Assembly: GCA_020431745.1 (NCBI GenBank)
Contig: JAGQHR010000244.1
Span: 1 to 5,854 of the forward strand
Length of the DNA stretch: 5,854 nucleotides
DNA from: Candidatus Eiseniibacteriota bacterium
GTDB taxonomy: Bacteria > Eisenbacteria > RBG-16-71-46 > CAIMUX01
Direction: 5' to 3'
In this document: positions 5,348-5,854 of the stretch, one piece after another
Position numbering within the stretch: position 1 is the stretch's first letter
How the letters are laid out: each line of letters begins with the position of its first letter
Notes under the pieces: model-generated
The model's database searches: none
What the model saw: the letters and a program-made list of their open reading frames with translations, nothing else
What the model was told of the DNA's origin: nothing
Position numbers and translations under genes: made by a program

Positions 5348-5593
5348 ATGGACAACTACGAGCAAAAGATCAAGGACATCATCGTGGAGCAGCTGGGAGT
5401 CGCCCCGGAGAAGGTCACTCCGGAGGCGTCGTTCATCGATGATTTGGGAGCGGATTCGCTCGATACGGTGGAGCTCGTAATGGCCTTGGAAGAGGCGTTC
5501 GACATCGAGATCCCCGATGAGGCTGCGGAGAAGATGCAGAAGGTCGGGGACGCCATTCAGTACTTGAAGGATCACCTGGAGGCCACGAAGTAG
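5348..5593 (+). CDS. acpP: Acyl carrier protein
   Basis: An 81-residue, strongly acidic protein, the usual ACP size. It carries growing acyl chains on a 4'-phosphopantetheine arm for FabD, FabH, FabF, FabG and PlsX. The attachment site is Ser37 in [15 protein letters not shown], a perfect DSL signature at the start of helix II. Other family parts are [16 protein letters not shown] (helix I to loop) and [23 protein letters not shown] (helix II-III region). The start has a clean ribosome binding site and matches the family. It is preceded by a 168-nt leader and followed by a structured 71-nt spacer before fabF, so its level may be set separately from the rest of the cluster. The stop is TAG. 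Identification is certain. Confidence 0.98.
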   Translation: MDNYEQKIKDIIVEQLGVAPEKVTPEASFIDDLGADSLDTVELVMALEEAFDIEIPDEAAEKMQKVGDAIQYLKDHLEATK

Positions 5594-5612
5594 GACGGGC
5601 ACGCCCGTGGCC
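5581..5612 (+). other. Alternative stem-loops over the acpP stop codon
   Basis: GGCCACG (5581-5587) pairs perfectly with CGTGGCC (5606-5612), enclosing the acpP TAG. A competing stem pairs ACGGG (5595-5599) with CCCGT (5604-5608). The two cannot form together. No U-tract follows. This could protect the acpP 3' end or reduce read-through into fabF; the role is inferred. Confidence 0.4.
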
Positions 5613-5618
5613 GCTCCA

Positions 5619-5645
5619 CGATCGAGTCACCCGGTGAAAGGATCG
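5619..5645 (+). other. Imperfect hairpin upstream of fabF
   Basis: CGATC (5619-5623) pairs with GATCG (5641-5645), and TCAC (5627-5630) with GTGA (5634-5637). They are separated by a symmetric 3-by-3 internal loop (GAG/AAG), with loop CCG at the tip. It lies 9 nt before the fabF ribosome binding site. A regulatory role is only possible, not shown. Confidence 0.3.
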
Positions 5646-5654
5646 ACAGTCCTT

Positions 5655-5660
5655 AGGAAA
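5655..5660 (+). promoter_or_regulatory. Ribosome binding site of fabF
   Basis: AGGAAA lies 4 nt before the ATG at 5665 (6 nt measured from AGGA). It confirms that start. Confidence 0.65.
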
Positions 5661-5664
5661 GCGC

Positions 5665-5854
5665 ATGGCTGAACGTGTTGTCATAACAGGGCTCGGTGCG
5701 GTGACCCCGCTCGGCAATTCCGCTCCGCAGTTCTGGGCGGGATTGGTCGAGGGACGCAGTGGCATCGGCGGGATCACGAGGTTCGATTCCTCGGTTCTCG
5801 ACACCCACTTCGCGGGAGAGCTCAAGGAGTTCGACCCTGCGCAGACGATGGACG
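5665..5854 (+). CDS. fabF: 3-oxoacyl-ACP synthase II (KAS II), N-terminal part
   Basis: Partial gene: 63 codons to the window edge. FabF condenses malonyl-ACP with a growing acyl-ACP during elongation. The N-terminus is typical of KAS II: ERVVITGLGAVTPLGN (residues 3-18), FWAGLVEGRSGIGGITRFD (23-41), then FAGELKEFDP (49-58), the family's AGEVKDFDP element. The catalytic Cys-His-His residues lie downstream, outside the window. It follows acpP by 71 nt, the usual acpP-fabF pair. KAS I (FabB) is less likely, given the TGLGAVTPLGN and SGIG-ITRFD sequence and the acpP-fabF context. The start is secured by its ribosome binding site and the family N-terminus. Confidence 0.94.
   Translation, partial: MAERVVITGLGAVTPLGNSAPQFWAGLVEGRSGIGGITRFDSSVLDTHFAGELKEFDPAQTMD

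Noticed and set aside
5247..5480. Plus-strand 77-codon frame overlapping the acpP leader and acpP
   Set aside because: It overlaps acpP out of frame, is Arg/Ser-rich shadow sequence, and has no motif or convincing ribosome binding site.

Overview
The window carries one strand of tightly packed, GC-rich housekeeping genes. All of them are on the plus strand and no mobile DNA is visible. The order is sucD (3' end only), ndk, a yceD/DUF177 gene, rpmF, plsX, fabH, fabD, fabG, acpP and fabF (5' end only). This is a bacterium. The yceD-rpmF-plsX-fabH-fabD-fabG-acpP-fabF order is a classic conserved bacterial fatty-acid cluster. The high GC, the frequent GTG and TTG starts, and sucD-ndk lying directly upstream would fit a GC-rich, possibly deltaproteobacterial/myxobacterial-like or uncultured lineage. 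That placement is only a guess from gene order and composition.

Layout: 1-134 is the tail of succinyl-CoA synthetase alpha. A 111-nt spacer (135-245) contains a strong stem-loop just before the ndk ribosome binding site. ndk (246-662), yceD (670-1212) and rpmF (1238-1417) follow with gaps of 7 and 25 nt. plsX (TTG start, 1459-2502) overlaps fabH (GTG start, 2471-3478) by 32 nt. fabD (TTG start, 3504-4433) overlaps fabG (4433-5179) by one base in TGATG. A 168-nt leader precedes acpP (5348-5593), and a 71-nt structured spacer precedes fabF (5665 to the window end).

Functionally, FabD charges ACP with malonate, FabH starts the chain from an acyl-CoA, FabF elongates it and FabG reduces the 3-keto product. 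PlsX moves finished acyl chains from ACP to phosphate for phospholipid synthesis. Ndk and succinyl-CoA synthetase are linked through nucleotide triphosphates. YceD and L32 are the usual ribosome-linked companions at the head of this cluster.

The most notable observation is an in-frame amber codon at 3672-3674 (codon 57) in an otherwise intact, full-length, normally essential fabD. At least two neighbours (fabH, plsX) clearly use TAG as a true terminator, so genome-wide UAG reassignment is not supported. A sequencing or assembly error, a real nonsense mutation, or local suppression remain open. Secondary points are an Asp at the cofactor-discriminating position of FabG (possible NADH use), an open in-frame path from sucD through its TAG into ndk, and RNA structure around acpP. 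I found no evidence of an undescribed multi-gene system.
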